64,000 bases of DNA from Paenibacillus pabuli NBRC 13638 (GCF_001514495.1 NZ_BCNM01000019.1:1-64000), one strand, 5' to 3'; positions 23,121 through 32,250 are shown, counted from the stretch's first letter. A program made the numbers and translations. Notes: a model not told the origin generated them from the letters alone.

Positions 23121-23705
23121 TTATTTATCTTGAAGCTGGGACCACTTTGGGGTCAACTCTGTCGGAATATAGGCTGACATTTGATTCAGCAGTTCGGCCG
23201 GGTCAGCTTCCAGACTCCATAGACTGAGGTGTGAAGTATTTGAGAAACCTTCATGCACACTATGCTCCACCATTCTCATTAACGGCTCGTAATATCCGTT
23301 CACATTTAATAAACCCACCGGTTTACGATGAATGCCAATTTGGGCCCAACATAATACTTCGAATAACTCCTCAAACGTTCCCATCCCACCAGGAAGTGCC
23401 ACAAATCCGTCAGAAAGCTCAGCCATCGTCGCCTTGCGTTCATGCATCGTTCCCACTTCAATCAGTTGGGTGAGACCAGCATGAACAACCTCGCCCCGAA
23501 ACAAACCCGTTGGCATGACACCAATCACTTCCCCACCTTGCTCCAGAGCAGCATCCGCAACTGCACCCATTAATCCCATGCGCGAACCGCCATAGACAAG
23601 GGAGTATCCGCGATCTGCGATCTGTTTCCCCAATGTGACAGCTTGTTGTGTGTAGTCGGGGTGATTCCCCGGGTTAGAACCTGCAAAAACACATATACGT
23701 TTCAA
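23121..23705 (-). CDS. LOG family protein (TIGR00730), YvdD-like
   Basis: 194 residues. The lysine-decarboxylase-like Rossmann fold of the LOG family: RICVFAGSNPGNHPDY, VYGGSRMGLMGAVADAAL, and the signature PGGMGTFEELFEVLCWAQIG. Characterised members are 5'-monophosphate phosphoribohydrolases that release cytokinin-type bases; the bacterial role is not settled. It starts at TTG (23705), nine bases after AAGGAG. It is monocistronic. Confidence 0.9.
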   Translation of the reverse strand: MKRICVFAGSNPGNHPDYTQQAVTLGKQIADRGYSLVYGGSRMGLMGAVADAALEQGGEVIGVMPTGLFRGEVVHAGLTQLIEVGTMHERKATMAELSDGFVALPGGMGTFEELFEVLCWAQIGIHRKPVGLLNVNGYYEPLMRMVEHSVHEGFSNTSHLSLWSLEADPAELLNQMSAYIPTELTPKWSQLQDK

Positions 23706-23794
23706 TGGAATTCACTCCTTCTCATTTATCTATTTCATTAGTGTATACCATGAGTGTAAAACCTATGTTACATCACCGACAGGCTCCGCTCAAC

Positions 23795-23827
23795 AAAAAA
23801 ACACCCGACCGTTTGCAGCCGGCCGGG
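23795..23827 (-). terminator. Terminator after the ung-linked gene
   Basis: CCCGGCCG/CGGTCGGG stem (one G-T pair) followed by TGTTTTTTT on the minus strand. Confidence 0.75.
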
Positions 23828-23937
23828 CTCCCATATCAGTACATATCATTTAGAAGGGGTTGTTACTACTTACTATAATGGCCTAACATTAAATCCGTAT
23901 GATCTTTACATGAAATGAATATTAAATATCAGCGTAC

Positions 23938-24357
23938 TTATCGTATTCCACGTCGTGAGCGCACAACAAACATATGCTTGTCCTTACGAAGAATCCGGCC
24001 GTCTGCAAGCTCAACCTGATCATCATCATGGCGTAAAATCGTTGTGGATAACGCTACAATCTTGGCCCGGCGCCAAATCATAACCTGTGATTTAAAATAG
24101 ATGGCATTTTCAAATTGCACGGCCTTCTTCATCACATAACCAACCTTATGCACCTCAGAACGCGCTTGTTTCAAGGGAAGACTCTCTTCAGGCAGCGGCC
24201 GGATCATTGCGATATTGTCGAACGATACTTTGATCCTTTTCGGTCCGATTCGTACACAATCCGCTTCCTCATCCCACTCCACCAGCGTTCCTTTTAATGG
24301 CTCTCGTATGCCAGTTGCCCGGTATACGGCTACTTTTCGTCCCACCCAATGTCGCAA
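23938..24357 (-). CDS. Conserved protein with Sm-like N-terminal barrel, co-transcribed with ung
   Basis: 139 residues. The N-terminal half GRKVAVYRATGIREPLKGTL, EWDEEADCVRIGPKRIKVSF, DNIAMIRPLP has the strand pattern of a small Sm-like barrel. The C-terminal half is basic and beta-rich (QVMIWRRAKIVALSTTILRH). I do not know a named family. The likely start is TTG at 24357, six bases after a perfect GGAGGTG; an ATG five codons earlier lacks such a site. It begins 20 bp after ung, so the two form an operon. Confidence 0.6.
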   Translation of the reverse strand: MRHWVGRKVAVYRATGIREPLKGTLVEWDEEADCVRIGPKRIKVSFDNIAMIRPLPEESLPLKQARSEVHKVGYVMKKAVQFENAIYFKSQVMIWRRAKIVALSTTILRHDDDQVELADGRILRKDKHMFVVRSRRGIR

Positions 24358-24377
24358 TGCTTCCACCTCCATTTTGT

Positions 24378-25046
24378 CTAGATTTCCGGTATCGTCCAAT
24401 CAATTGGTTCAATACCTTTGGAGGTCAGAAAGTCATTGGCTTTGGAAAAGGGGCGACTACCCAAAAAGCCACGATGCGCCGCGAGCGGACTTGGATGTGT
24501 AGATTCCAGCACCAGATGTTTATCCCGATTAATGAATGCGCCTTTCTTCTGGGCATGACTGCCCCATAGCATAAATACCATCGGTTCAGAACGTTCATTC
24601 AATGCCCGGATGATAGCATCGGTGAATGTCTGCCAACCAAGGCCCTGATGGGAATTCGGCTGTCCTTCCCGTACCGTCAGAACGGCATTAAGCAGCAGCA
24701 CACCCTGCTCTGCCCAATGAACCAGTGATCCATGGTTGGGAATTGGCAAACCCAAATCCGCGTGAAGCTCCTTGTATATATTTTTCAAAGAAGGAGGCGT
24801 ACGCACCCCCGGTCGAACTGAAAAACTTAATCCGTGAGCCTGACCCGTTCCATGATAAGGGTCCTGACCGATAATCACGGCTTTCACCCGATGATACGGT
24901 GTCAGTTTCAGCGCCGAGAACAAATCCTCCTTGGGAGGAAAAATGGTCTGTGTTTTATATTCAGCGGCGAGTTCATAACGAATACGGTTGAAGTACTCGG
25001 CTTCAGTCTCTTCCTTGAGCACCATGTCCCAATCATTATCAAACAT
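24378..25046 (-). CDS. ung: Uracil-DNA glycosylase
   Basis: Removes uracil from DNA as the first step of base-excision repair. 222 residues, family 1 UDG. The water-activating motif GQDPYHG (D62), the uracil-binding LLLNAVLTVREGQPNSHQGLGW region, and the DNA-intercalating loop HPSPLAAHRGF (H184) are all intact. The start MFDNDWDMVL at 25046 follows GGAAAGGAG; a longer upstream frame is not needed. It is first in a two-gene operon with the Sm-like gene. Confidence 0.96.
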   Translation of the reverse strand: MFDNDWDMVLKEETEAEYFNRIRYELAAEYKTQTIFPPKEDLFSALKLTPYHRVKAVIIGQDPYHGTGQAHGLSFSVRPGVRTPPSLKNIYKELHADLGLPIPNHGSLVHWAEQGVLLLNAVLTVREGQPNSHQGLGWQTFTDAIIRALNERSEPMVFMLWGSHAQKKGAFINRDKHLVLESTHPSPLAAHRGFLGSRPFSKANDFLTSKGIEPIDWTIPEI

Positions 25047-25130
25047 ATGTATAGGCTCCTTTCCCTGATGAATACATACCCGTGCAGCCCTCATAACGGA
25101 CTGCCACCTGCGAGAGCCGCATCACGCGAC

Positions 25131-25298
25131 TCATAGACTATCCACCATTTTAACATAACCGGGGACAGCAGACCAGAAGTGTGCCTGTGGAAGAACGTGT
25201 TTGACATCCTGCTCTGCTGTCACCTGAACCTTGCGTCCGCATGCTGCATCCATTTGAAGCACACGGATCCATACAGCATATAGACGATAAAATATCAT
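25131..25298 (-). CDS. Hypothetical small protein (55 aa)
   Basis: The frame reads MIFYRLYAVWIRVLQMDAAC, GRKVQVTAEQDVKHVLPQAH, then FWSAVPGYVKMVDSL. The composition is protein-like and the end (HFWSAVPGYVKMVD) looks conserved in character, but I cannot name a family. No good ribosome-binding site is visible, and the M16 terminator ends only 25 bp upstream, so expression is doubtful. The rest of 25047-25436 contains only that terminator. Confidence 0.4.
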   Translation of the reverse strand: MIFYRLYAVWIRVLQMDAACGRKVQVTAEQDVKHVLPQAHFWSAVPGYVKMVDSL

Positions 25299-25322
25299 TC
25301 TTTGAAGGCTATGTTTCACAAA

Positions 25323-25372
25323 CAAAAAAAGGGCGGCAGTTATCAGCCACTACAGCTCATAAAAGCGCCCTT
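25323..25372 (-). terminator. Terminator of the M16 peptidase gene
   Basis: AAGGGCG/CGCCCTT stem with a long loop, followed by a T run on the minus strand. Confidence 0.75.
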
Positions 25373-25436
25373 TGGATCAGGTGTTTGTTACATTCCCTGC
25401 TAAGCCTTCAGCATGGATGCATCATTCGATTCAAGC

Positions 25437-28358
25437 CTAGTTTTTGATTAAATCAAGCGTCTCGTCGAACAATTGCTTCTGATCCTCTATCTTGTTTTCG
25501 TTGCCGATGACACAGCGTTGCTGCTGTTCCAATATTGAGGATATTAGTTCGGCAAAACCAATAATATCCCTTTCTGTTGTGCTCAGTACTTCATCCCGTT
25601 CTTTCTGCAGATCCGCCTCGGTGACATTGGACAGATAACACTCCAGAGAGAAAGAACCTTCACCATGCGGAGTTCTCGGCGTATCCAGGTCCTGGATGGC
25701 ACCAATGATATACCTTGTCATCTCCCGTGTATCTGCTTTGAAATCCTTCAAGTATTGTGGCATCGCTTCATATACTTTATATGTTTTCTCGAGATTCGGG
25801 TCACGGTAAGAAGCAACATAACTGTCTCCATTACGTCTAAAGCCTGACATGCAGCCGTAGGCTCCGCCTTTGGCTCTAATATTGTTCCACAAGTAATCTA
25901 AGGACAGAATTCCCTGCAAGACACGAAGCGAGCCTGTATACGCATAACCCTTATCGATAAAATTACCCGTTTGAACGACATATTGGACTTCAGATGGTGA
26001 TCTGAATCCTTCCTTGTGCTGCACAGGTGTGAATACCGCTTTTTCCTTGGTCACGTCTTGGGTGAATAACTTCGCTTTCAGATCGGATACCTGTTTCTCC
26101 AAGCCCGCATATCCCTGATCATCCGCAGTGTAACTCACAAGCAAGTTCTCCGGTCTGAAAATAAAACCGGTCAACGATTGAAGACTGGCTGACAGCTCTT
26201 CTTTTCTTGCCTCAAAGTTCGCCTGGAGATCCTCAAGCCACTGGTAAAAAGCAATACCGCTAACCGCTTCCCTAAAGCTCGCAACAGCCGAATGTTTTGA
26301 AGTCGATCGGCCAATTCCTGCGGAATGCCCCCCGCTGATCATGTTGCGCTGCAAATTGCCTTTCAGCTGGGAAATAATTTCATATAAACGCTTCGAATCG
26401 TTGAATTTGGACGTGAACACGATTTCTTTGATCATATCAAACGCAAATTCAAGTTTGTCATACAATACTTTGGCATTGAATTCATACGTAGCCCTGAAAT
26501 CATTGTGCTCGTGCGCGTTTGCATACGCACCAATCCCGCTGTGAATGCCCCCGGAATGGATATGGATTTCATTCGATAATTCATTAAATGAGAAGTTTTG
26601 CGTATCGACGTAACCCAGCACACTTTTTAGCAACCCGACATATGGCAGCAACCGCTGTGGAACTTCTTTAATATCGAACAACAGTCTCAGATAGCCAATC
26701 CCATTGGTATAGATGTTATGGTGCAGAACAGTCGTACCTTCGACCTGATTTAACGTCTGATACAGCGTCGATGCCTTCGGATCAATATCTTCTATGGATA
26801 AGGTTGGAATGACCTGCTGTTGTTCCTTGGTTGAAGGTGCATTCTGATATTCCGCGAGTGCCTCGGTTCTCTGAATGAATTGCTGAATTTCTTCCTGACT
26901 CAACCCAGCCTGAACGGATTTCAGATGTGCTTTCAACGCTTCCTCTTTGCGAGCATTCAACCCTTTATCCGGCGTAACGGCTACAAAAGAAGTATGCGGG
27001 TTTTTCAATAAATACTGCTCAATTAACTGCTCGAAATAACCCTCGTTCATCTTCGTTCTCAGCTCGGCAAATACGTCATTGGCTTCCAAATAAGTGAAAG
27101 GAGCCTCTTCATCATACAGCCAGCTTTGCAATGAGGAGAAGCCATAGATCAACCCTTTAGGCATTCTTCCATAGTCTGCTTCCCGGTGATTGAACTCATA
27201 GGAATTAATGCCTGCGAGCAGCGCCTTTGGATCAAATCCTTCCTTTACCACACGCTCCAGCACGTCTTGTACCGTCCCCAGGAAATCTTCTTTGCTCGAC
27301 AGATTGCTCTTCTTCAGTCCGATGGTGAAAACAGGCTGATACAGACTGTCATCATACGTACCGTATACATCCTTCGCAATCCCCTTATCCAGTAGCGCCT
27401 GCTTCAGAACCGCTCCCGGCGCATTAAGCAATGCGTACAGCAAAATTTGAAAAGAAATGTTTAATTCCTTGTCCAAACTTGTTCCAATAACGGCATTATA
27501 GGTCAGGAAGCTGTTATCCACTTCCGATTCCGTGCTGCCGGCAGAGTATGTCTTGACTGCGTCGACTCTTGCTTCGAATGCAGGCTGGAGCTGAATGGCA
27601 GAATCAATCTCGATTCGGTCATACTCGCTCAGATAGTTTTCATCCAGCCACTGCAATTTTTCTTCCATATCCATATCCCCATACAAATAAATGAAGCTGT
27701 TGGATGGGTGATAGTATCTCGAGTGGAAATCCAGTAATCCCTGATAGGTCAGATCGGGGATCTCGTCAGGGAATCCACCGGATTCACAGGAATATGTAGT
27801 ATCCGGGAAGAGCGAATTCAGAACTTCCCTGCGTACAATACGTTCCGGTGAAGAAAAGGCACCTTTCATCTCGTTATATACAACACCGTTATAGGTTAAC
27901 TCATCTTCAGCTGAGGTCAGGTTGTAATTCCAACCTTCCTGCAGAAATATTTTTTCATTATCATATATATTCGTGTTGAGTACCGCATCCAGGTAAATAT
28001 CCATCAAGTTATGAAAGTCGTGGTCATTGCGGCTTGCAATGGGATAGATCGTTTTATCAGGATATGTCATCGCATTGAGAAATGTATTGAGTGAACCTTT
28101 GAGCAATTCTACAAAGGAGTCTTTGGCCGGAAATTTCTTGGAACCACACAGCACGGAATGCTCCAGGATGTGAGCCACACCTGTGTTGTCTTCTGGAGGC
28201 GTGCGGAAACCGATACTGAACACCTTGTTATCATCCTGATTGGACAAAAGTACGATTTTGGCACCGGATTTCTGATGTTCCAGGAGATACGCGACTGATT
28301 TCAACTCTTCGATTCTGCGCTCCTGCAGCACCTTATATGGCTTAAGCTGTTTCAACAT
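25437..28358 (-). CDS. M16C (PreP-like) insulinase family metallopeptidase
   Basis: 973 residues, full length for the presequence-protease subfamily, which folds as four homologous domains in one chain forming a closed chamber. The inverted zinc motif is HILEH at residues 63-67; the distal glutamate lies in GVVYNEMKGAFSSPE. The C-terminal half includes the peptidase-M16C-associated helical region and a catalytically inactive second half (RAKGGAYGCMSGFRRNGDSY, the Arg/Tyr substrate-binding loop). It is cytoplasmic, lacks a signal peptide, and degrades unfolded peptides in characterised relatives. Single gene. Confidence 0.93.
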   Translation of the reverse strand: MLKQLKPYKVLQERRIEELKSVAYLLEHQKSGAKIVLLSNQDDNKVFSIGFRTPPEDNTGVAHILEHSVLCGSKKFPAKDSFVELLKGSLNTFLNAMTYPDKTIYPIASRNDHDFHNLMDIYLDAVLNTNIYDNEKIFLQEGWNYNLTSAEDELTYNGVVYNEMKGAFSSPERIVRREVLNSLFPDTTYSCESGGFPDEIPDLTYQGLLDFHSRYYHPSNSFIYLYGDMDMEEKLQWLDENYLSEYDRIEIDSAIQLQPAFEARVDAVKTYSAGSTESEVDNSFLTYNAVIGTSLDKELNISFQILLYALLNAPGAVLKQALLDKGIAKDVYGTYDDSLYQPVFTIGLKKSNLSSKEDFLGTVQDVLERVVKEGFDPKALLAGINSYEFNHREADYGRMPKGLIYGFSSLQSWLYDEEAPFTYLEANDVFAELRTKMNEGYFEQLIEQYLLKNPHTSFVAVTPDKGLNARKEEALKAHLKSVQAGLSQEEIQQFIQRTEALAEYQNAPSTKEQQQVIPTLSIEDIDPKASTLYQTLNQVEGTTVLHHNIYTNGIGYLRLLFDIKEVPQRLLPYVGLLKSVLGYVDTQNFSFNELSNEIHIHSGGIHSGIGAYANAHEHNDFRATYEFNAKVLYDKLEFAFDMIKEIVFTSKFNDSKRLYEIISQLKGNLQRNMISGGHSAGIGRSTSKHSAVASFREAVSGIAFYQWLEDLQANFEARKEELSASLQSLTGFIFRPENLLVSYTADDQGYAGLEKQVSDLKAKLFTQDVTKEKAVFTPVQHKEGFRSPSEVQYVVQTGNFIDKGYAYTGSLRVLQGILSLDYLWNNIRAKGGAYGCMSGFRRNGDSYVASYRDPNLEKTYKVYEAMPQYLKDFKADTREMTRYIIGAIQDLDTPRTPHGEGSFSLECYLSNVTEADLQKERDEVLSTTERDIIGFAELISSILEQQQRCVIGNENKIEDQKQLFDETLDLIKN

Positions 28359-28566
28359 GGGCTGAGTCCTCCGTCCATACGATTATTTATTTTGTTGTGC
28401 AAACCATGAATTCTTCAAGTTCAAAGGTAATTTATGCCTATGGATAGTATACACCATCGTTCCTGATAATTCATAATGTGGCACCCCTTGGGGCGTCTCC
28501 TGATATGTATTATGATGTGATTATGTTTATGAACTTGGATTGTACGGGAGAATTCAAAAATCCGAA

Positions 28567-28616
28567 CAAAAAAAGATCGCATGAACAACTTGTTTAACAA
28601 GCGTCATGCGATCTTT
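28567..28616 (-). terminator. Terminator of tRNA-Leu
   Basis: A 13-bp perfect stem AAAGATCGCATGA/TCATGCGATCTTT followed by a T-rich tract on the minus strand. Confidence 0.92.
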
Positions 28617-28625
28617 TCTTTAGGA

Positions 28626-28711
28626 TGCCGAGGACCGGGATCGAACCGGTACGGTAGTCACCTACCGCAGGATTTTAAGTCCTGTGCGTCTGCCAATTCC
28701 GCCACCCCGGC
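28626..28711 (-). tRNA. tRNA-Leu (TAA)
   Basis: An 86-nt class II tRNA. The acceptor is GCCGGGG/CCTCGGC. The anticodon stem CAGGA/TCCTG with loop CTTAAAA gives anticodon TAA. The long variable arm CGGTAGGTGACTACCG and T-arm GGTTCGATCCC are present. The discriminator is A and CCA is not encoded. Confidence 0.96.
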
Positions 28712-28815
28712 ATATGTATTTATTTCTTCATCACTTCAGGCGACAAGAAATATCTTACCATGAAATTTATAACTTTGCAATACCCTAACCATAAATAATT
28801 TATAAAAAATGAAAC

Positions 28816-28921
28816 AGGCACTGCCAGCGTGAGCGAGCAGTGCCTAGAAAGTTCGAGTTGCGGTCCCGAACTTTCTATAAACCATCTATATTAAGGGAGG
28901 TGTAAAGTAAGAATACCTCCC
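28816..28921 (-). other. Three consecutive hairpins downstream of the stress protein gene
   Basis: GGGAGGT/ACCTCCC (28895-28921), AGAAAGTTCG/CGAACTTTCT (28846-28876) and AGGCACTGC/GCAGTGCCT (28816-28845) follow one another. The last is followed on the minus strand by a T-rich run and can terminate transcription. The first two are unexplained. Otherwise the 28712-28958 interval holds nothing. Confidence 0.6.
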
Positions 28922-28958
28922 CAACATTAAAGAAACCTAAAATCAGGCTTAAATTAAA

Positions 28959-29414
28959 CTAAAAAAGAAGAATAGGTGCAATCCGGTCCGCCTCTTCGTC
29001 GCTGCACTCCACTACCACCAGGATGTGCCCTTGCACCAGCCAATCTTCATAATAATTCGCATCTTCTTCGGAGACCCCAGCTTCTGTCAAGGTAAGCACC
29101 AGATCATCCGTCTCGCTTCCAATCTCGTTGCCTGCGAGTTTGCGTACCGCTTTTCCTATGGTCATCGTTTGATCCATCCGCTTGCCCAGTCCGGCAAGTA
29201 CACCTTTAAGCGCTCCTAAGGCTCCATCCGTCCCTGCACCCTTCAGTGGCATAGGCAGCCCTGTCTTCTCGCTTACTACTTCAAGATCAACCTGTTCTTT
29301 GGCTACCGCTCCCAAATATTTATCCGCTACGCCTTCCTCTTTGAGTTTATTTAACAGGATAATGGCTTCATTCTCCGTACGTGCAAGACCGATCAGTAAC
29401 TGTGTCACTTGCAT
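28959..29414 (-). CDS. General stress protein 17M-like (YflT-type) protein
   Basis: 151 residues. VTQLLIGLARTENEAIILLN and LKEEGVADKYLGAVAKEQVD form a ferredoxin-like start. A Gly/Ala-rich hinge follows (LKGAGTDGALGALKGVLAGL), then GVSEEDANYYEDWLVQGHIL and VVVECSDEEADRI. The Gly-rich hinge and terminal EDANYYEDWLxxG block are characteristic of the heat-induced stress family. The role is unknown. A run of seven Gs lies directly before the ATG, so the GTG two codons on (29408) may be the true start. Confidence 0.75.
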   Translation of the reverse strand: MQVTQLLIGLARTENEAIILLNKLKEEGVADKYLGAVAKEQVDLEVVSEKTGLPMPLKGAGTDGALGALKGVLAGLGKRMDQTMTIGKAVRKLAGNEIGSETDDLVLTLTEAGVSEEDANYYEDWLVQGHILVVVECSDEEADRIAPILLF

Positions 29415-29614
29415 CCCCCCCCTTTTAATCCTTATATAACCCCAGCAGCTTCTTCAAAAACCGATAGTACATACTAAGCCCAATCACCTATGTAAAATAT
29501 CATTTCTGATCTGGAAATCTATACCTAGTTCTGATAGACTAGATAAAGAAGACAAATTAACCATTGAATTATTGACATATCGAATTCATATTCCATAACC
29601 AGGAGCAATGACTT

Positions 29615-29851
29615 ATGAAAAAAGAGGTAGAAATTGCCATTCGCCGTAAACAGCAAATCATCGTCCGCAATACAAGCGGGCAAACCGTGACTGGATTCCC
29701 GGAACGCACAGCCGATGCGTCCATTCTCTCCTTGCGTACCGTTCACGGAAGCCTGTGGATTCCATTCGACGAAGTTGAACAAGTGACACGCCTGTTAAGC
29801 ATTCGTTCTCATCATTCAAGCGGAATGCATCTGTGTACAGCTGATCTGTAA
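29615..29851 (+). CDS. Small conserved hypothetical protein (78 aa)
   Basis: MKKEVEIAIRRKQQIIVRNT, then SGQTVTGFPERTADASILSL and RTVHGSLWIPFDEVEQVTRL. The beta-rich pattern ending LWIPFDEVEQV looks like a small Sm/SH3-like barrel of the kind found in WYL or DUF-type regulators. AGGAG precedes the ATG at a slightly long distance. No membrane segment or cysteine cluster. Function unknown. Confidence 0.6.
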   Translation: MKKEVEIAIRRKQQIIVRNTSGQTVTGFPERTADASILSLRTVHGSLWIPFDEVEQVTRLLSIRSHHSSGMHLCTADL

Positions 29852-29920
29852 TTCCAGTTTAAGTACCTCTCTATTTATATGCAATCCAGACATGTGTTCA
29901 TATCTTCCATCCCACAATAA

Positions 29921-29955
29921 AACCAGACGCATCAACGTCTGGTTTTATTTTTTTC
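29921..29955. terminator. Bidirectional terminator
   Basis: AACCAGACG/CGTCTGGTT perfect 9-bp stem with a 6-nt loop. TTATTTTTTT follows on the plus side and TTTTATT on the minus side, so it serves both converging genes. Confidence 0.9.
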
Positions 29956-30023
29956 ACAACTTGCACTTTACAATGTACTTTATATATTCCGGTACTCGTG
30001 CCTCTCACTGTCTTCCCCATCAC

Positions 30024-30506
30024 TTACTTCACTACAAACTTCACTCGTGTCCCATCCGGATATGTACTTAACTGGTTTCCAACCCATGAGCCTGCACCAC
30101 GATTATCTTTGGGGCTTATATATTGAATATCTGCACCCGCCCCACCTTCTGCACACATCGCCATTGGCCATTCATCCCGATCTTTGCCCTTTTTGACGGG
30201 GACACCTTTGAGGGATAGATCCCGATTGCTCTCTGCCCCACTACGATCAATGGTACATACATCCGAATGCCCTGCATTAATTGCCGTTTTGATGTGTTTG
30301 GCCGTTTCGGGATACCGCTCTGACGGGAATGTGATCGTATGATCCACATGTTTGTTGCTTCCTCCTAATTGGGATGGAAGATCCAGTGACCACTCTCCTC
30401 CAACCCAGGCATAGAGTGCAACCATTAACATGGCTACCAGCGTGAATATCTGCTTTTTGATTCGCTGGCTCCCCTTGCCCTTGTTCCTTCTGCGTCTTCT
30501 GCTCAT
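30024..30506 (-). CDS. NucA/NucB-type DNase, membrane-anchored
   Basis: 160 residues. A strongly basic N-terminus (MSRRRRRNKGKGSQRIKKQI) precedes one hydrophobic segment (FTLVAMLMVALYAWVGG), acting as signal or anchor. The nuclease domain follows: RYPETAKHIKTAINAGHSDV, CTIDRSGAESNR, and the catalytic-region motif KDRDEWPMAMCAEGG, ending DIQYISPKDNRGAGSWVGNQ. B. subtilis NucB is a sporulation-secreted DNase and NucA works in competence. ATG at 30506 follows GGAGAG. Which role applies here cannot be told. Confidence 0.88.
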   Translation of the reverse strand: MSRRRRRNKGKGSQRIKKQIFTLVAMLMVALYAWVGGEWSLDLPSQLGGSNKHVDHTITFPSERYPETAKHIKTAINAGHSDVCTIDRSGAESNRDLSLKGVPVKKGKDRDEWPMAMCAEGGAGADIQYISPKDNRGAGSWVGNQLSTYPDGTRVKFVVK

Positions 30507-30572
30507 GCTGTCTCTCCCCCATTCAACTCTTGCATTATACCAGAACGTTCGTTCGTGAAACAATGGAAAACA

Positions 30573-30600
30573 TAAAAAAACAGCCGAAATCTCCGGCTGT
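30573..30600 (-). terminator. Terminator of the LOV histidine kinase gene
   Basis: ACAGCCG/CGGCTGT stem with a 7-nt loop, followed by a T run on the minus strand. Confidence 0.88.
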
Positions 30601-30610
30601 TCTGCTACTA

Positions 30611-31759
30611 CTAACCCACGTTAGGAATGGCCTGTTGTCGAAGCAACGGCAAAGTGACCTCAAATTTCGTACCTTTCCCTTCCACACTCTCTACCGAAAT
30701 GTGACCATTCATCAGGTCAATAAGCTCTTTGCATATAGTGAGACCCAGTCCAGTGCCGCCATATTTCCGCGAATGAGAGACATCCGTCTGAGTAAAGGCT
30801 TCAAACAATTGATGGATTTGAGTATCCGGAATACCAATCCCGGTGTCATGTACAGTGAACATTATGGTAACCATATCCCCGAGATGCTCCTCCACATCCA
30901 TCTGTAATTGCACTTCACCTTGTTCCGTAAATTTGATGGCGTTACTCAGCAGGTTATCCAACACTTGCCGAAGACGGAGAGGGTCTCCTGTGAGTACGTC
31001 TGGAATATGCAGGTCTGCGTGACAGAGTAAGCGGATTTGTTTATTCTGCGCGGCGGGTTCATGTGTTTTGATGATCTGTTGAACCAGTTTCAACGGCTGA
31101 AATTCAATTTGTTCGAGCATCATTTTCCCTCTGCCCAGCTTAGCCATATCAAGACTATTGTTGACAATGTTTAAGAGCGCTTCACCTGATTCACGTGCCA
31201 GCTCCAAATATTCTTTTTGCTCATCGCTGTTTTCACCCATACTAATAAGTTCGATCATTCCCATTATTCCGTTCAAGGGTGTGCGGAGCTCATGATTCAG
31301 TTTGCCGATGAATTCCAGCTGTCCCCTGCTGTTCATTTCTGCCAGTGACCCGGCCATTCGCAGCTGTTGTTCAGCATATTTCCGCTCTGAAATATCGTAT
31401 TGAATCCCTACAAAAAAGAGACATTCTCCTGATTCACTGAAGATGGGATCGATATTTAGTTCATTCCAGAACTTCTGTCCATTTTTCGTATAATTCAAGA
31501 GTTCTATTTTCATGGATTGCTGCTTATTCAATGCTTCGCGAATCTGCTCAACGGTATCCGGGTCTGTCTCCGGCCCTTGCAGGAACCGACAATTCTGTCC
31601 AATGGACTCCTCCGCACTGTATCCAGTCAATTGAGTAAAATACTCATTTACAAACACCAGTGGAAATTCAGGTAAGGTGGCATCGACTACGGTCACGGAA
31701 GATTTAATTTTGGAAATAATAAATTCCCATTGTATAGCAAGTTGATTATATTGGGTCAT
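30611..31759 (-). CDS. LOV-domain (blue-light-sensing) histidine kinase
   Basis: 382 residues, soluble. A PAS domain (about 20-135) carries the LOV signature GQNCRFLQG with the flavin-adduct cysteine C57, plus the flavin-contacting NYTKNGQKFWNELNI and FFVGIQYDISE strands. A short coiled linker leads to the HisKA dimerisation box KLNHELRTPLNGIMG with the phospho-accepting His, then HATPase_c with N-box DNLLSNAIKFTEQG, G1 DTGIGIPD and G2 GGTGLGL. ATG at 31759 follows GGAGGA. No response regulator gene is adjacent, so it is an orphan kinase and its output partner is elsewhere. All residues expected for activity appear intact. Confidence 0.9.
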   Translation of the reverse strand: MTQYNQLAIQWEFIISKIKSSVTVVDATLPEFPLVFVNEYFTQLTGYSAEESIGQNCRFLQGPETDPDTVEQIREALNKQQSMKIELLNYTKNGQKFWNELNIDPIFSESGECLFFVGIQYDISERKYAEQQLRMAGSLAEMNSRGQLEFIGKLNHELRTPLNGIMGMIELISMGENSDEQKEYLELARESGEALLNIVNNSLDMAKLGRGKMMLEQIEFQPLKLVQQIIKTHEPAAQNKQIRLLCHADLHIPDVLTGDPLRLRQVLDNLLSNAIKFTEQGEVQLQMDVEEHLGDMVTIMFTVHDTGIGIPDTQIHQLFEAFTQTDVSHSRKYGGTGLGLTICKELIDLMNGHISVESVEGKGTKFEVTLPLLRQQAIPNVG

Positions 31760-31952
31760 AGCTTCCTCCTTCGTTCTCACCACTCTTTAGTGTTCATGTT
31801 CCGAATGAAGCTATAGGTAACCCGATGGTATGTGATTATATAATGGCAATATAATTAATTGTAACATAGTTATTCAATTCATGTGTTCCTTGGGTAATGT
31901 CTGTTAACTATCATTTACAACAAAATTGATCATGTCATCAGGAGGAACCCTT

Positions 31953-32021
31953 ATGAAATTTCTGTTAATCGTCATTATTATTATTTTGATTGTTTTCTTC
32001 TTCACGAGACGTAAGCGTTAA
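31953..32021 (+). CDS. 22-residue hydrophobic membrane peptide
   Basis: MKFLLIVIIIILIVFFFTRR then KR and stop. It is essentially one transmembrane helix with a positive C-terminal tail. The ATG is eight bases from a perfect GGAGG, which makes translation credible. It lies 40 bp upstream of the DUF6199-like gene on the same strand and probably forms a small operon with it. No homologue recognised. Confidence 0.55.
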   Translation: MKFLLIVIIIILIVFFFTRRKR

Positions 32022-32061
32022 TTTTGAGCCGGTCATGTAAAATAAGGAAGGAAGATCGGGT

Positions 32062-32250
32062 ATGAAAACCCTCTTTTTTATATTCATGACACTCTGTATC
32101 ATCAATCTATGCTTTCCGAAATTCGGCTGGTACCTGCGTTACGGCTGGATTTCCCGGGGCGAAAGTGAGCCCAGCAGACCTTATATGGCCATGACCAGAA
32201 TGACCAGTCTGCTGATGCTGCTTGTTGCTTTTACACTGGTTGTAGCTTGA
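32062..32250 (+). CDS. Small two-TM membrane protein (DUF6199-like)
   Basis: 62 residues: MKTLFFIFMTLCIINLCFPK, FGWYLRYGWISRGESEPSRP, YMAMTRMTSLLMLLVAFTLV. Two transmembrane helices flank the conserved loop FPKFGWYLRYGWxxxGESEPS typical of this family. GGAAGG lies upstream. Function unknown. Followed by a terminator. Confidence 0.75.
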   Translation: MKTLFFIFMTLCIINLCFPKFGWYLRYGWISRGESEPSRPYMAMTRMTSLLMLLVAFTLVVA

